From the NCBI RefSeq assembly GCF_020360975.1, contig NW_025408678.1:1488001-1552000 (forward strand): a stretch of 64,000 nucleotides of DNA, in the 5' to 3' direction. The stretch comes from Hirsutella rhossiliensis. Its lineage: Eukaryota; Ascomycota; Sordariomycetes; Hypocreales; Ophiocordycipitaceae. The translations under genes and the position numbers were made by a program. The number at the start of each line of letters is the position of its first letter. Position 1 is the first letter of the stretch. Below the pieces are notes generated by a model. That model saw only the letters and a program-made list of their open reading frames with translations, was not told the origin of the DNA and made no database searches. Of this stretch, positions 23,350 through 35,622 are shown one piece after another.

Positions 23350-24344
23350 ATAGTTATTAAAGTTAGTAAAAATACTAAAGGTAAGACCGACCTAGGATAA
23401 AGCCGGGATTAATATATATAAGACTAGTTTTAATAGCTAGCAAAGGACTTATAGGTAAGCTTACTAATAAGACGCCTAATATACGTAAAACATAAGATAG
23501 AGCGCTCCGATCCCGCTACTATAGCGACTTTCTTATAAGGAGGGGGTTTTAAAGGAGGCGAGCCGCTATTACCTAAGTCGGCTTCTTAGTTAGATATTAT
23601 AACGCGATAACGAGCGAACTAGATACGGTATTAAGGAGACCTAAAGTTATAGAAACGAGGCGGGCGAGGTAGTAGTTAGGCCTATAAAAGAGATAAATAA
23701 TAAAGGGATAGGAGGAGGCACGTATAGAACTAAGGAGGGAGGGCAGGTATATATAGGCGCGAGCTAGGCGCGCGTAATTAGTAACTACGAGATAGAGGGT
23801 AAATATAGGCCGCCGCGCCCCCGATTAGGAAGTTACGTAGCCGGACGGGAACCGATTTACGATTAGTAGAGCCGGCCGACCGAATTTCGATTAGCCGGCC
23901 CTACCTAGGAGCGACCTATACTAGCGCCCGGCCCGGTAACCGGATATTACCTACCTTACTAACTAACAGACCGATAAGCCGACGCGACCGCGGCTACGCG
24001 GCTACGACGCGGGAGCTAGGGTAAATAGAGGCGCCCGCGAGTTAGGCCCCCGGAGAGAGACTATTGCCTATAACCCTAGGCCCGGGCTAGCGAGCCCGGG
24101 CCGCGGCCGCTTAGGATAGTAGCGGCTACGGCCTAAGAGGGCCTACGCCGAGACGCGATTTCGTAGGAGGAGCCCGCGGTAGCCGGCGTAAATTTCCTAT
24201 ATACTACTACTACGACCTCGTTTAAGGCGGACCCGTACTAAAAGAGGGGAGGGTTTTCCCCTAAGCACTCTAGTTTTTCCCTCTTATTTAATATTAAAGT
24301 TCTAGATACCTTTAGCTAGGTCCCTAGCGTAATCTTAATAATAA
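23350..24344 (+). other. LINE 3' region, second part, and TAA-repeat tail
   Basis: Continuation of the LINE after M. 23,800-24,200 is GC- and CpG-rich and holds a perfect GC hairpin (24,079-24,102). The last about 120 bp before the TAA tail are shared with the K elements. No gene seen. Confidence 0.65.
24079..24102. other. Perfect 10-bp GC stem with 4-nt loop in the LINE 3' region
   Basis: GGCCCGGGCT, loop AGCG, AGCCCGGGCC. It may be an RNA structure recognised by the LINE RT. No CpA or TpG lies in the stem, so RIP could not damage it. Confidence 0.6.
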
Positions 24345-24359
24345 TAATAGCGAAAGTTT

Positions 24360-27300
24360 ATAGTTAACTTTTAAAATAGTTTTCTTAACCTTAAACGGTC
24401 TAAGTTTCTTAAAATCTAATTTATTACTTAGTTATTTTAATTTAATATTTTATTATATAAGGTAAACTATATCTCCTTCTTAAAAGATTAGTCCTTATAA
24501 TCTTTTCTAATTATAGTAAGTAGATATTTATTCTTTAATAAATTAAAGTTCTTATTATATTTCTTTATATAATTTTTATAGCTAATCTATTTATAGTATC
24601 GCTCGTTTTACTTATAGTTTTTATTAAGTAACCTTAAATACTTTTAGGTTATATCTATAATAAGTATATACTAGTAAGAGCTTAGTTATTTCTATAATAA
24701 AGCTATTATAAGCTAGTTACGCTATTAGTAGCTATTTAACTTAATTGTTTTATTTATAGCTAATATAGTATCGTAAATATTATTTAAGCGTTTAGTTAAG
24801 TCGTTTTATTTATCTATCTATTTATAGGTAATAAGCTATACTAAGCTTATATTTTATTTTTAATTATACTATAAGAGCTTACTAAAATTTAGCTATAAAT
24901 ATACTTCCTTTATTAAAGATAATCTTATTTAATAGTCTATAATTACTAATAATAGTTTATAGGAGTATATATACTAGCTCTTTTATATTACGTACTTCTT
25001 TATATAGTAAAAAGTATTTATACTTTATTAATCTATCGGTAATAATAAATATACTATTATACTTAACATTAGTTATAAGTTCTTTTAATAGTAGTAGCTT
25101 TATAATATAGTTAAAAGCTATTAAATCCTATAGCTTCTTTAGTATTAATAGCGGTTATAACTCTTTATATAGCTTATATTATTTAGCTTTACTTTATATA
25201 TAAAGTTTATATTTTTTAATAACTTATTATATTACTTTCTTAAGCTATAAGAAGTTATATTATCGTTTAATCCGTTTTATTATTTTTTAGATTCCTTAGT
25301 ATTTATATATTAGATATTTATATATATCTTATATAACTTTATCTTATAATATTAATAGTATTTAGATTTTATTTTTATATATTAAAACTTCTAAGTATTC
25401 TATATTATATTTATTTAGTATTTCGTGCTTTTTTATTTATTTTAGGATCTTTTAGTATATTAAGTCGTTAAGTTATACCTTAAATATTATATTTAGCTAT
25501 TATTACTAGTAGTTCCTATCTTTATTAATTTCTAAGAGCTACCCTTTTACTATAGGTGCCCTTATATTATAGTTACTTCGTCGACTAAAGGTATTAGCTC
25601 GACCGTTTTTATTCCTTTTTTATAGATTATTTTATAGTTAAATTCTAATAAATATTCGGCCTATTAAATCTATTATCTATTTAACTATTATATTATTATA
25701 AAGTATAAGATATTCTTATAATCTATATAGACCTTAACTTTATATTTACTTTTAAGAAGGTAGTATTAAAATTCCTTAAAAGCTTAAATAATTATAAGGA
25801 ACTCTTTATCGTAGATAAGGTAATTAAGTTCTACGCTATATAGCTTCTTTAAATAGAATATAATCGGTTATAGTCTTCCTTTATTATCTTTTTATCCGAT
25901 TTATACTCTTAGAGTAAAGTCTAATATATTAGTTTTAAGTTCGATTTATTATTTTAGATTAAAGGTAGTTAAGACTAGTTCTTATATAATTATAGTCTTA
26001 ATATATTTAAAAGCTTCGTTAGCTTTATTATCCTATATAAATCCTTTTTCTTTTTTATTAAGTTATATAGTAGTATTATAATCTTTCTAAAATCTTTAAT
26101 AAATCGTTAGTAGTAATTTATAAATCCTAGGAAACCTTATACGTCCTTAATATTCTTTAGCGTTAGCTATTCTTTAACTAAGTTAATCTTATCTTATTAT
26201 ATTTATATCTCTCTTAGTAAGATCGTATATCTAAGGAAGTCTACTTCCTATATATAAAACTTACTTTTCTTTAGTTTAACTAGTAACTTTATATTTTAAA
26301 GTACGCGGAGTATCTTATAGATATATTCCTTATATTCTTTTAAGGTATCTAAGAAGATTAGGATATTATCTAGGTATACTACTATAAAGATATTTAAGTA
26401 TTTATATAGGATATTATTAATTATCCGTTAAAAGGTAGCTAGTATATTTATAAGTCTAAATAGTATTACTAGATATTTAAATAGTTTAAATTTCGTTTTA
26501 AAGGCTATTATCTATTTATATCCCTTTTTTATATATATTAAGTTATAAGCGCCTTTATAGTTAAGGGCTATAAATTATTTTTTACTATATAGTCGATCTT
26601 ATAGTTTTAATATAAGCGGTAATAGTATTCGGTCTTTTATTATAATATCGTTTAAGCGTCTATAGTCGATAATTAGTTATAGCTTACTATTTTTCTTTAA
26701 AATAAATATAACTAGGTAGCTTACTTTAGATATTAACGTTTATATATATACCTTTTATAGATTCTTATTAAGGTAGTCGTATAGCGTTTATAGTTACTTT
26801 TCGTTTAAGTTATAGATCTTATAAAACGTTAGCGTTATTCTATCCTTAAAATAAATTTCGTAGTCTTATTAGCTTTATTTAAGTAACCCTATCTTAAGTT
26901 CTTCCTTAAAGAGTTTATTATATTTCTAGTATTCCTAAGGGATATTCTTTATTTTATTTTATAAGCTTTATTCTTTCTCTTAAGAGCTAGTTTCTCTTAA
27001 CTTAAGCTCTTTATTAATTTATTTAAGGTCTTTCCTTAAAGTAGTAATAACTCTTTAGATCTTTATATTATATTCTTTATTCTATTTATATTAAATACTA
27101 GGTTATATAGCTATATTAGTTAGTATATAGGTTATATTAGTCGATTTTATTCTATCCGCTAGTTTAGTTACTATTTTTATTTATATCGCTAAAGCCTATA
27201 ATAATTTACTTAAATAGCTATCCCTTTTATCTTACTTAGTAGCTAAATTATTATAAAATTTTACTTTCTTTTAAATTTATTAGTCCTAAAAACTTATATC

Positions 27301-29821
27301 TTTATTTTAATATAGCTAGCTAGTTTTCTAGTTTTCTAGTTAATTAGTAGGTTGCTCTCCTATAGCTATAGAAGTCTTAATATAAGGTTATATTCTTTAA
27401 TATCTATAATATTAAAGTTAACTTATTTATTATAGCCTTAGATATTAATATCGAGGTTTCTATTATTATAATTAAAGGCCTCTCCTTTAATATTTATAAG
27501 TTTATATAGATCTTTTTTATATCTTTATATAAGTTAGTAATAATTAATAACTTTAAGTAAAACGTAATTGCCTATCGCGCTATAGTCTAAAAGTATATAT
27601 ATATAATATCCTATAATTTAGATATTTAATACTATTTAGTTACTATAGCTTACCGTTACTATATATAAGGTCCTTAAATCTTATTATATTATACTAGTTT
27701 ATAGCCCTTTTATAAATTGTATACCTTATTTTTTACTTAGTCCTTTTTATTTTATTTAGGTATTCTTCTTTAATTTATTATTAATATTATTTCTTTATAT
27801 TTTCGTTATATAGTATTATATTAAGGCTTTAAAGACTAATTTCTTATAGTTAATCGAAGATTCTTTATTTCTTAACGCTATATTATTTATATTATACTAC
27901 TTTATAGTTAATTATATACTATACTTTATAATTTTATTTATTTTTATACTAAAAGTTAAGTTTTTATTTAGCGTCTTTTTATTTTATATATAGTATCTCT
28001 ATATTAATTCTTCCTTAGTTAAATATAGCTTATAGCCTTTATATATATTACTAATAATCTTTTAGTATATTATTATATCGTTTATACTATACTTATACTT
28101 TTTTATATTTATAAACTCTATAGTTTAAGTATATATATTTATTATAATCTTCTTTATTATATTTAACTTATTATATAAGTCTTTAAAAGATTAAGGGTTT
28201 AAATACCTTAAAGTAAGTAGTATTATACTATTCCTTTATTTTAGCGTATTTATAAATTTTATATATCTTTAAAAGATATCTTATTAATAATCCGTAATTA
28301 TCTTAGTATTTAAATAGTATACTATAATCGGGTTTTAATAATATAACTTAGTTATTTAAGTAGTATTAATTAATTTTCTAATAGTTTAGTTCTATACTTA
28401 GGTAGGGTTTTAAAAGTACTTATCCCTCGAACTTAACTAAGAAAGCATTATATTATACCTTTATTTAAAAGTATATTATATAATCTAGGTAAACGTATAA
28501 TATCTATAAAATATACTTATAGTACTTATAAGTAAGTAGTATTTATAGATCGTCTTTAAATTCTCTTTATAGTTACTATTCTTATTATAGAGCTATAAAG
28601 GTATCGATTATAGCGATAGCTATAATATAGTCTCCTTTATATAGTACCGGTTAATATCGAATAAATATAACTTATTAGTTTTCTATAAGAATTTAAGGTA
28701 TTTATTAGGTTCTAATTTTAAGTATTTCTTTAAATTCTTTAAAGTATAGAGCGTGTTTTTTAATTATAGTATTTTCCCTTAATAGCAAGGGTAGTAGTAT
28801 AAGTTTATTTTTATCTTCTATTTCTCTAAGTATTTCTTATTCTTTAAAGCTTATATTATTAATACTTTATTATTCTTCTTTAAGTTATCGTCTAAGTTTT
28901 ATAAGTATAAAAGCTATGTCCTTATCTTCTTTATTATATTATTTATAGACTACCTAACGCTATTATCGATTTCTATTTTATATATCTTCCTTAAATCGTT
29001 TACCGTTCTTCTTAATCTAGTCTTAGGAGACTCCTTTAAGATAGGGGTATTTTAGTTTTATAAATTTAACTTATTTCTATATTTAAAGATCCCTTTTTAT
29101 ATTATTATAAGGGTCTTCTTTAATAGCTTTAGGAACTATCTAGTACTATTCTTATCGCTTAAATATACTATATATTTATCGTTATAGTATATAGTCTAAC
29201 TAAGGAGTTTATACTTTATTTCCTATCTATTAGTAGCGTTTAGGTATTTCTTACCTTTTAAGGCTAGTACCTAATAGGTTTTCTTCTCCTTATAAGGTTA
29301 TTTATATTCTTTAAAGTAATATCTAAGTTTCTTATAGTTAAAACACTTTCCTTTACTATTTTATATTATATTAAGATCTATCTTACCTAGGTTAATTATA
29401 TAAGTATAGGTAATAAGAGTTTCGCGCTTCTTTTTATAGTTAGCGCGTCGGTTAGAGTTATTCTTATAAAAAGGGTTTTAGTTTCCTCTTCCTTATTTCT
29501 TTTTTTAGTATCGCGTATACTATCTATCGTTGATTTATACTATTATAATAATATAGTCTAAGAGGTTATTAAGTCGATTTTCCTTATAAAGCTCGTCCTT
29601 AACTTTTTCTTTAAGCCTATTATAAAATCGTAATATAAAAGGTTCGTTATCTTAATTAGGCTTTAAGGTAGCTTAATAGAACTTTATAGTATAATTTAAT
29701 ATTAAGATCCTTTATTAAAGTTCTTAAAGTTTTTATTTAGCTTCTTATTTCTTATTAGTTATTCCGAATACCTTTATAATAGCCTCTTTAAATCCTTAGA
29801 AACTAATAAAAGCTTTTAATA
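24360..29821 (-). pseudogene. Element E gag-pol
   Basis: - strand. The Gag zinc knuckle is at 29,300-29,346 (C-F-N-Y-K-K..Y-Y-F-K-E-Y: second Cys, His and last Cys now Tyr). Protease is expected at about 28,100-27,400. RT has KTKFKLFKYLVILF-like residues and a box reading Y-L-D-N at about 26,361-26,378 (YLDD in relatives). RNase H follows, then the integrase core at about 25,400-24,600. The GPF-like module (KLRPFK..K.ILKVNY) ends at 24,360, where the LINE interrupts. Heavily RIP-mutated with few C left outside CpG. In active relatives it is a single or two-frame polyprotein; here no piece exceeds a few dozen codons. Confidence 0.85.
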
Positions 29822-30307
29822 TATAACGACTAGTATTATTCTTAAGGGATAAACCTATTAAGGGGTTTATATTAATAGATATAATAAGGCGTAGTCTAAG
29901 TAATAATAAGTATATTACGTTAGTAATAAGTTAAAGGTTATAGACTATAGACTATAACTAGGTAATTAAGTAATTAGAATTAAAGATAAGATCGTAATAA
30001 AGATTATAATAATTATAATATATTAAAAGCTATCGAGCTATTTATTTAAAGGAGTATTTTATTCCTTCCTTATATATCTTAAGAGCTTCCTTAGATCCCT
30101 AAGAGTACTAGGTAATCCCGTCGCCTAGGAGCGCTAGAGCGCTAAAGCGATCCTATAATCTTAGCTATAGAGTATTAAAGCGCTAAAGTAACCTATCGCT
30201 TTAAACTTAATTAGCTCGTTAGTCTATTTAATATTCCTTGCTCCCTACGTTATATATCCTTATAATATATACTAGTCCCCGCGGTTTACTAAACTATAGT
30301 TATAATA
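29822..30307 (-). repeat. Right (5') LTR of element E
   Basis: 486 bp, same ends as 9,281-9,766, followed by TSD TTATT at 30,308-30,312. Confidence 0.93.
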
Positions 30308-30312
30308 TTATT

Positions 30313-31432
30313 ATCTAAGGTAAGGAGCGGTTTTATCTTTACTACTTAAACCGCTATAGGCCGCTTAGCTATAAGAAAGAGGCATTTTAATATAAAGTAT
30401 ATAAACGCGCTATAATATAAGTAATAGCCGTTAGCCTTTCTCTTTTTAATTTCCTTACTTATTACTTACTTTACCTACTACTTAAAGTATAGGGCGGCGT
30501 AAAGGGTAGTCGATAACGTCTTCTTATAATATTTAGCCTAGTCTATATAAGTAGCTAATATTAAAGTATCCTTATCTATATCGATAGCTAGTTATTTATC
30601 TTATAAAAGGGCGGTAATCTTATCGCCGCTATATAGCGTATACTTATAAAGCTTTTAAAAATATAGCGTTTACTTATAGCCCTATACTACCTTTATTAAC
30701 TAGCTTATATACTTACTATAGTTAGTAAGTATAATTATAAGGATAAGTAGCTCTTATAAAGCTAGTATAATTAAATTCTATAGCTATATAAGCTTCGCGC
30801 TATCTTCCTATATTATAGTCCCTACTACTTATAAGAGCGTCTCTTTAAAATTAAGGAGGAAATCGCTAAAGGTTTATCTATCTCTTTTCTTAAGGGTCTA
30901 TAGCCTATCTTACGCTTTCTCCCGCTCTTATATATTACCGAACGTATATATAAGGTATTAAAAGAAGTCTTATAGGTCGCGTTTACCTTTAAGGCCGCTT
31001 TTATCTTAGAATCTAAAGATTTACTATATCTAAGGCTCTATAGTATATAAAGAAGTAAATACTATACTATATCGCGATAGCTATTTAAGCCTTATTTCCT
31101 ATTAGTTATAAACTTTATTTATAGCTAGCTAAGAAAGAAGTAAAAGGACTTTAGCTTACTATCCTAAGTTAGCTAAGGGAGCGGCTTTTATATTAATAGT
31201 ATCGCTATTATAACTAGCGTTATAGAGGTTATAAGGGTTAAAGCTAGTCTTATAGATAGCTCTCTTAATATAGTAAGAACCTTATCCTTCTTACTAGCCG
31301 TTAAGCTTTTAATCGCTTCTAAGATAGCTATAATACTTCCTATCTATCTAAGGAGAGGTAGAGTACTTCCTTAAGGAAGTAGTACCTTTTTTAAAGAGAA
31401 ATCTATTAAATCTATTAGTTAATAGCTTATAT
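30313..31432 (-). pseudogene. Element A gag
   Basis: The 5' part of element A: leader and Gag. It aligns in inverted orientation with 40,248-41,385 of element B, including the zinc-knuckle remnant near 30,420-30,470 (Cys and His to Tyr, KCP kept in B). Gag assembles the cytoplasmic particle. RIP stops throughout; it is cut off from pol by element E. Confidence 0.75.
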
Positions 31433-31624
31433 TATTATAGAGTAAGTAGAAGTATATATATAGGTACCGTTTATATAATAATATTAATAAGCTATACTAA
31501 GCTTTTTTATATATAGCTAGCCTATATATATATATATATATATAGGATCCGGCCCTTTATATATAACTATATAGCTTAGGATATAGCTTAAGCTTATAAC
31601 CTATAATAGTTAAAGACTCTTATA
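31433..31624 (-). repeat. Right (5') LTR of element A
   Basis: 192 bp, longer than the 186-bp B LTRs because of an expanded TA run near 31,527-31,546. The outer end ACTCTTATA is at 31,616-31,624. It abuts a copia LTR fragment, so A probably inserted into that LTR. Confidence 0.85.
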
Positions 31625-32158
31625 CTACCCTTATAAGAATTAAATATCTCTACCTTACTTATCCGACCCCTTACTTTTAATTATATTTTTATATATTTTT
31701 ATAAATACTTCTTATATCTCTTTTATAAGAGTTATAAGCCTAGGAGGAATAGAATTCTTATACCTTCTAGCTACTATAAAAGGCACCTTTCTTATATTAC
31801 TTATAGCTTCCTTTTACCCTTCTTATTAAAAAAGCTAATTTTTAATTAATATTTCTACCCTTTCTTTTATAATAATATTAAAAAATAATTCCTTTACTAC
31901 CCCTATAGTCTATAAGATGATTCTTATAGAGCCTTAAGATTAAGATAAGTAGGTAAAGGAGCTATAGGCTCGTATAGATAGAACTATTTATAATTTAGTC
32001 TTTTTTAATAAGTAGGACCCTCGTAAGCCCCCTCTTTATCTTAAGGTAATAGAATTTATAAAGGGAGCTTCCCTCTTCTTTAAGCTAACCTTTATATAGT
32101 AAAGAGCTTTTTCTACTACCTTAGGTAACTATAAGAGTTACTATAAAGAATACCTTTA

Positions 32159-33495
32159 TATTATTAAGATTATACTAGTAACCTATTTAAAGGTATCTAG
32201 AGCTTCGGCGTTAAATAAGAGGGAAAAACTAAAGTACTTAAAGGAAAACCCTCCTTTCTTTTATAGCTAGTCCGCCCTTATACTAAGTCGCGGTTATAAT
32301 ATATAGGAATCTTACCCTAGCTATCTTAAGTATCGTTATAGTTAGTTAGAATTATATTAGCTTTACTATAAAGTAACCTTAGAAAGTAACTTCTTTATAT
32401 ACGCGGGGTATATAGCGTTAATTAGTAGTACGGGCGTTTTTAGTTAATAGTTAATAGTTAATTATATAATTATCTCCGACCTTATCTTATAATAATATCT
32501 TCCTAGGCTCTACCTTATTTTTCTACTATAAAGCTTAGCGGGTAATTTTTTATTAATACTAGCCTTTAGCTAAGCTAGTAGTTAGGTTATTATACTAGCT
32601 TTATACTATACTTATTAAGTTACTAGTATCGGCCCTAGGTTTTTATTTTCCTAGTTAGGGGGCCCGGACTAGGGTTAAGGGGAGGTCTTAACGAATTTAT
32701 TGCTAGGTTTAAGTAGGCGAGGTCCGGGCCGGCCTACTTATAGTGGGGCTAGACTACTAGTATATTTATAAGCGCTAATTAGCTAGTTAATAAGTAGGTT
32801 AGCGTAGTCTATTAGTCTAACTAAAAATTAATCGTGCCCTTAGCTAGATTTAAATTAACTTTAGCGTTATAGCTAATAGGCTTCCTAGGTATATCTTAAG
32901 GTATATAAGTAAAAGCGGAATTTTAGGAAATAAAGGAATTACGTAAGACTACGTAATAGAAGGGAAGAAGGAGTATAAGATAGGATTTTTAATAGAATTT
33001 ATTAGTAGTATATTAGTATATAAAAGAGGTATTAAAGTTAATAATTCTCTCCTATTTACTAGCGGATATACTATCTTATATAGATAATTATAGCTAAACT
33101 AAAGAACCTTTTAGGACTAGATTTAGGCTGCCGTATAGCCCTAAGACTAAGGAATTCCGTAATACCTCGAGTATATCTAGAAGTGTCTTAGTTCTACTAA
33201 TATTTATATTTAAAGGAGGTTAGTCGTGCCGGTATTCTTAAGAGGTCTTAAGAGGTCTTAGCTAGTATTCTAAGCTAGCTCTATTCCTTCGATTCCCGAT
33301 TATACGATAACCGGCAACCCGTTTAATATATAATAATATATATAATAACGAGCGATTCTTACTCTATAGGATAGGATTTTATCTATAATTAATATACTAC
33401 TTATTAGCTTATATAATATCGGGAGAGTATATTATAGCTACTTTATTTATAGTAGGAACACCGTTCCTTATAGTATATAACTATACTATAAGGGT
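32159..33495 (-). mobile_element. K1, non-autonomous LINE-tailed element (contains H1)
   Basis: About 755 bp net on the - strand. Its TAA-type tail is at 32,159-32,170 and its 5' end (ACCCTTATAGTATAG) at 33,495. It is flanked by imperfect copies of AATACCTTTA, about 10 bp. It matches K2 (38,736-39,495) end to end after removal of H1. Both copies begin at the same base, so this is a defined unit rather than a random truncation. The last about 120 bp resemble the LINE 3' end. No ORF. Confidence 0.78.
32894..33472 (+). repeat. H1, 579-bp dispersed repeat, probable solo LTR
   Basis: Begins TCTTAAGGTATATAAG and ends CCGTTCCTTATA; flanked by GTATA on both sides. Two more copies: H2 (52,949-59,773, split by F) and H3 (47,507-48,075, reversed). 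No ORF. A 5-bp duplication and the size suggest a solo LTR of an element whose body is not in the window. Contains a small tandem duplication of TTAAGAGGTC at 33,238-33,259. Confidence 0.75.
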
Positions 33496-33893
33496 AAATA
33501 CCTTTAAAAGATAAAGCTACTAACTACTATATATATATTGCGATAATAGAATCTATTAATACTATAAAGCTAATCTCTCTTTAAGAAAAAAAGACTCTTA
33601 AGTAGTAGCTTTTAAAGCTTAAGACCTTTATAGCTCCCTTAAGGGGCTATATAACTAACTATATTAAAAAGACCTATATAGTATACCTAGGAGCCGTTTT
33701 TACTAGGAATCTTCTAGCCTCTTTATAGCTAGCTAAGTAAGAAGAAATCCTTAAGGAAGCTAACTAATACTTCTTAATAAAAGCTCTTTCTAGCTAGTAG
33801 CTATAAGATATATCTTTATTAATAAAGCCTATTAGTTATAGTTACTTAACTATCTTTTAAGAAGCTAGCTAGAAACTAAATAAAGAGGCTACT

Positions 33894-34271
33894 TTAATAA
33901 GTAAGATCGTACCCCTATAGATATTAGCCCGTTAAAAAGATAAGACCCCTAGCGCTTCCTATCTACCCCCCCTTCCTAAGTATACTTAAAGGCTTTATAA
34001 AAGCGCGGATTATTTAATTAAATATCTTCTTTAATTATAGTTAATTTAAATATTTATTCTTTTCCCTTTAAAGTAAATACTACTAGTTACGCGACTTTAG
34101 TAAAGATAAATAGGTATAAAGTAAAGAAATCTCTAAGACTTATATTAATAACCTAAGACCCTTAGAGCTATATATAGGACCGATAATTAAATAATTACGC
34201 GGTTAATTACTCTATTAATCCTTAGCTATATACTATATATATTTTAAGTATATACCCTTATTCTTATTAAA
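33894..34271. repeat. P1, 378-bp repeat with short terminal inverted repeats
   Basis: Starts TTAATAAG and ends CTTATTAA(A), flanked by CTACT on both sides, inserted in copia fragment G. A second copy is P2 (36,557-36,931). No ORF. Either a MITE or a solo LTR with unusual ends. Confidence 0.7.
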
Positions 34272-34925
34272 CTACTTAAGTATAATAGTAAGTAGTCTTA
34301 TTTCTTTATAGCTAGTACTTAACCTAGACGGCTTAACCTACTACCTTTATAGCTACTATAGCCCCTCTTATTATAGCCCCCGTTACTACTACTATAGCTA
34401 CTGCCCCTTTAGCTCCTCCTCCCTTAAGAGCGTTAATACTATCTTTAACGGCTGCCTTAGTCCTAGCCCTAGCTCTGCTTATTACTCTAGGCCCGGCCCC
34501 GTTATTCTGTCTAGCTTAACTAGTCCCTTAATAGACCTTTTAGTCTATTAGTCGAAAAATTAAGGAACTAGTCGAAATCGAACCTTTTTATTAAAATTAA
34601 TAGTAAGGGGTAAAAGGGGTGGTTTTTAAGTAGACCTTTTAAACTAAAATAAGGATTCCTTAAAGAAATAAAAGACTAAATAAAATAGCTACCTAGCCTA
34701 TAAATCCCTAAGCTATCGGTTATTATAATACTAGTAGGTCTTTAAGGAAAACTAACTTAAAGGATTTAACCTTTTAAAGAAGCTATAAGAAATAATATAA
34801 TAGTTTCTTAAGAAGGGCCCCTTATTATAAAAGAAGATAAATAAGATTTAGGTTACTAAGAAATAGTAACTAACGCTACTACCCTTATTTAAGCTATAAA
34901 TTTAAGGAAAAATCGTTAGTATAGT

Positions 34926-35622
34926 TATAAGAATATACCCTTATATTCCTATTTTACTATTATAAAGAAATAATAGGCATAGGGAGGCTTTATAGAATAA
35001 GCTAGTAAAAAGAGGCTCTATAATACAGTCTAAGGGAATAACCCTTAAAAGATAAAGACCTCTACTAGATATCTATACCTTCCTCTAGGAAAAGCGGGTT
35101 AAGATAAGCCTATCCTTATAAATAAAAATATACGTATATTATATAAGTTAATTACGAGTAGAACGGATACCCTATTACCTATTTTGGCCTAGCGGTTCCG
35201 AAGATATCCGCGATACGAGAATAGGTAGAGCATAGAACATTCTAGTTAAATCTACTACTTATACTAGAACCCATAGTCTTATATTAACCATCACGCTATA
35301 ATTAGACCACCTACTAAGTTAGGAAGATATACTATAGATAGAGCTTTTTAAGCACTATAGAATATGCTAGAAAGCTAACTAATTAGTCTACTTATAGGCG
35401 AGCAATAGTCTATAAAATACGAAGAATTTCCCTAGGAGTAGTAGATAGAAAAAGTACGTTTATAAGCATCCTTTGCAACGCTATTCTTTTAATATATTAC
35501 TTAGCCCCTTATATACTTATTATAAATTCCGGACGAAATCCTACCCTATACTCCTTCGACCGATCTTTCCGCTTACGTTATCGATTACCCGATTCTACGC
35601 TTATTACTTATACCTTCTTATA
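34926..35622 (+). repeat. Solo LTR of the M family
   Basis: Full length (about 697 bp), opposite in orientation to element M and clearly more RIP-mutated. No target-site duplication: ATAGT on the left, TAAGG on the right. Left of it is + strand copia G; right of it is a - strand copia fragment. Confidence 0.88.

Larger units (their letters stand above)
10769..24344 (+). mobile_element. Tad1-like LINE (non-LTR retrotransposon), interrupted by copia element M
   Basis: A + strand element of about 7.36 kb net. It has a 5' region, ORF1 with zinc knuckles, ORF2 with endonuclease, RT and C-terminal domain, a 2.4-kb 3' region, and a 3' end in TAA repeats (about 24,335-24,346). It is flanked by a 15-bp TSD and split at 17,129 by copia element M (TSD CCTTT). 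It is inserted in the integrase gene of element E. It keeps many CpG sites, so it looks GC-richer than its host elements. Tad1-clade elements of Neurospora and relatives have this organisation. Confidence 0.9.
9281..30307 (-). mobile_element. Ty3/gypsy element E (interrupted by a LINE)
   Basis: LTR retrotransposon with two 486-bp LTRs in direct orientation, beginning TATAACGAC and ending TAATA (TG...CA ends turned into TA...TA by RIP). Genes are on the - strand: gag with zinc knuckle at about 29,300, RT at 26,300-26,800, integrase at about 24,370-25,700, and the integrase C-terminal tail continuing at 10,753 down to about 9,800. Net length without the LINE is about 7.4 kb. It landed at the gag/pol junction of element A and was later hit by the LINE inside its integrase C-terminal module. 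The family differs from A, B and C: longer LTR and a YLDD-type RT. Confidence 0.92.
3621..31624 (-). mobile_element. Ty3/gypsy chromovirus, element A (split by element E)
   Basis: A - strand LTR retrotransposon of about 7 kb net, in two pieces: 3,621-9,275 (pol, 3' region, 3' LTR) and 30,313-31,624 (5' LTR, gag). The pieces are separated by element E, which is flanked by TTATT on both sides. Joined at that point they align in inverted orientation along the whole of element B (40,062-47,014), including the gag/pol junction. Order on the - strand is LTR, gag, protease, RT, RNase H, integrase, chromodomain, then an opposite-strand ORF and LTR. Every domain is RIP-inactivated. The left end is uncertain because the first 50 bases of the left LTR are diverged. 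Confidence 0.85.
31625..34925 (+). mobile_element. Ty1/copia fragment G (three pieces)
   Basis: Segments 31,625-32,158, 33,496-33,893 and 34,272-34,925 align, in inverted orientation, with F from about 58,980 down to 57,430: the LTR end, leader, gag and the start of the next region. K1 and P1 separate the pieces. The gag part ends with a Pro/Ala/Ser-rich stretch (34,370-34,510). Only the 5' part survives; the rest is lost at the solo LTR at 34,926. Strongly RIP-mutated, so older than F. The 5' portion of its LTR is missing at the junction with A. Confidence 0.8.

Noticed and set aside
31527..31546. TA dinucleotide run as a microsatellite or origin
   Set aside because: Expansion inside the element A LTR, seen shorter in the sister LTRs.
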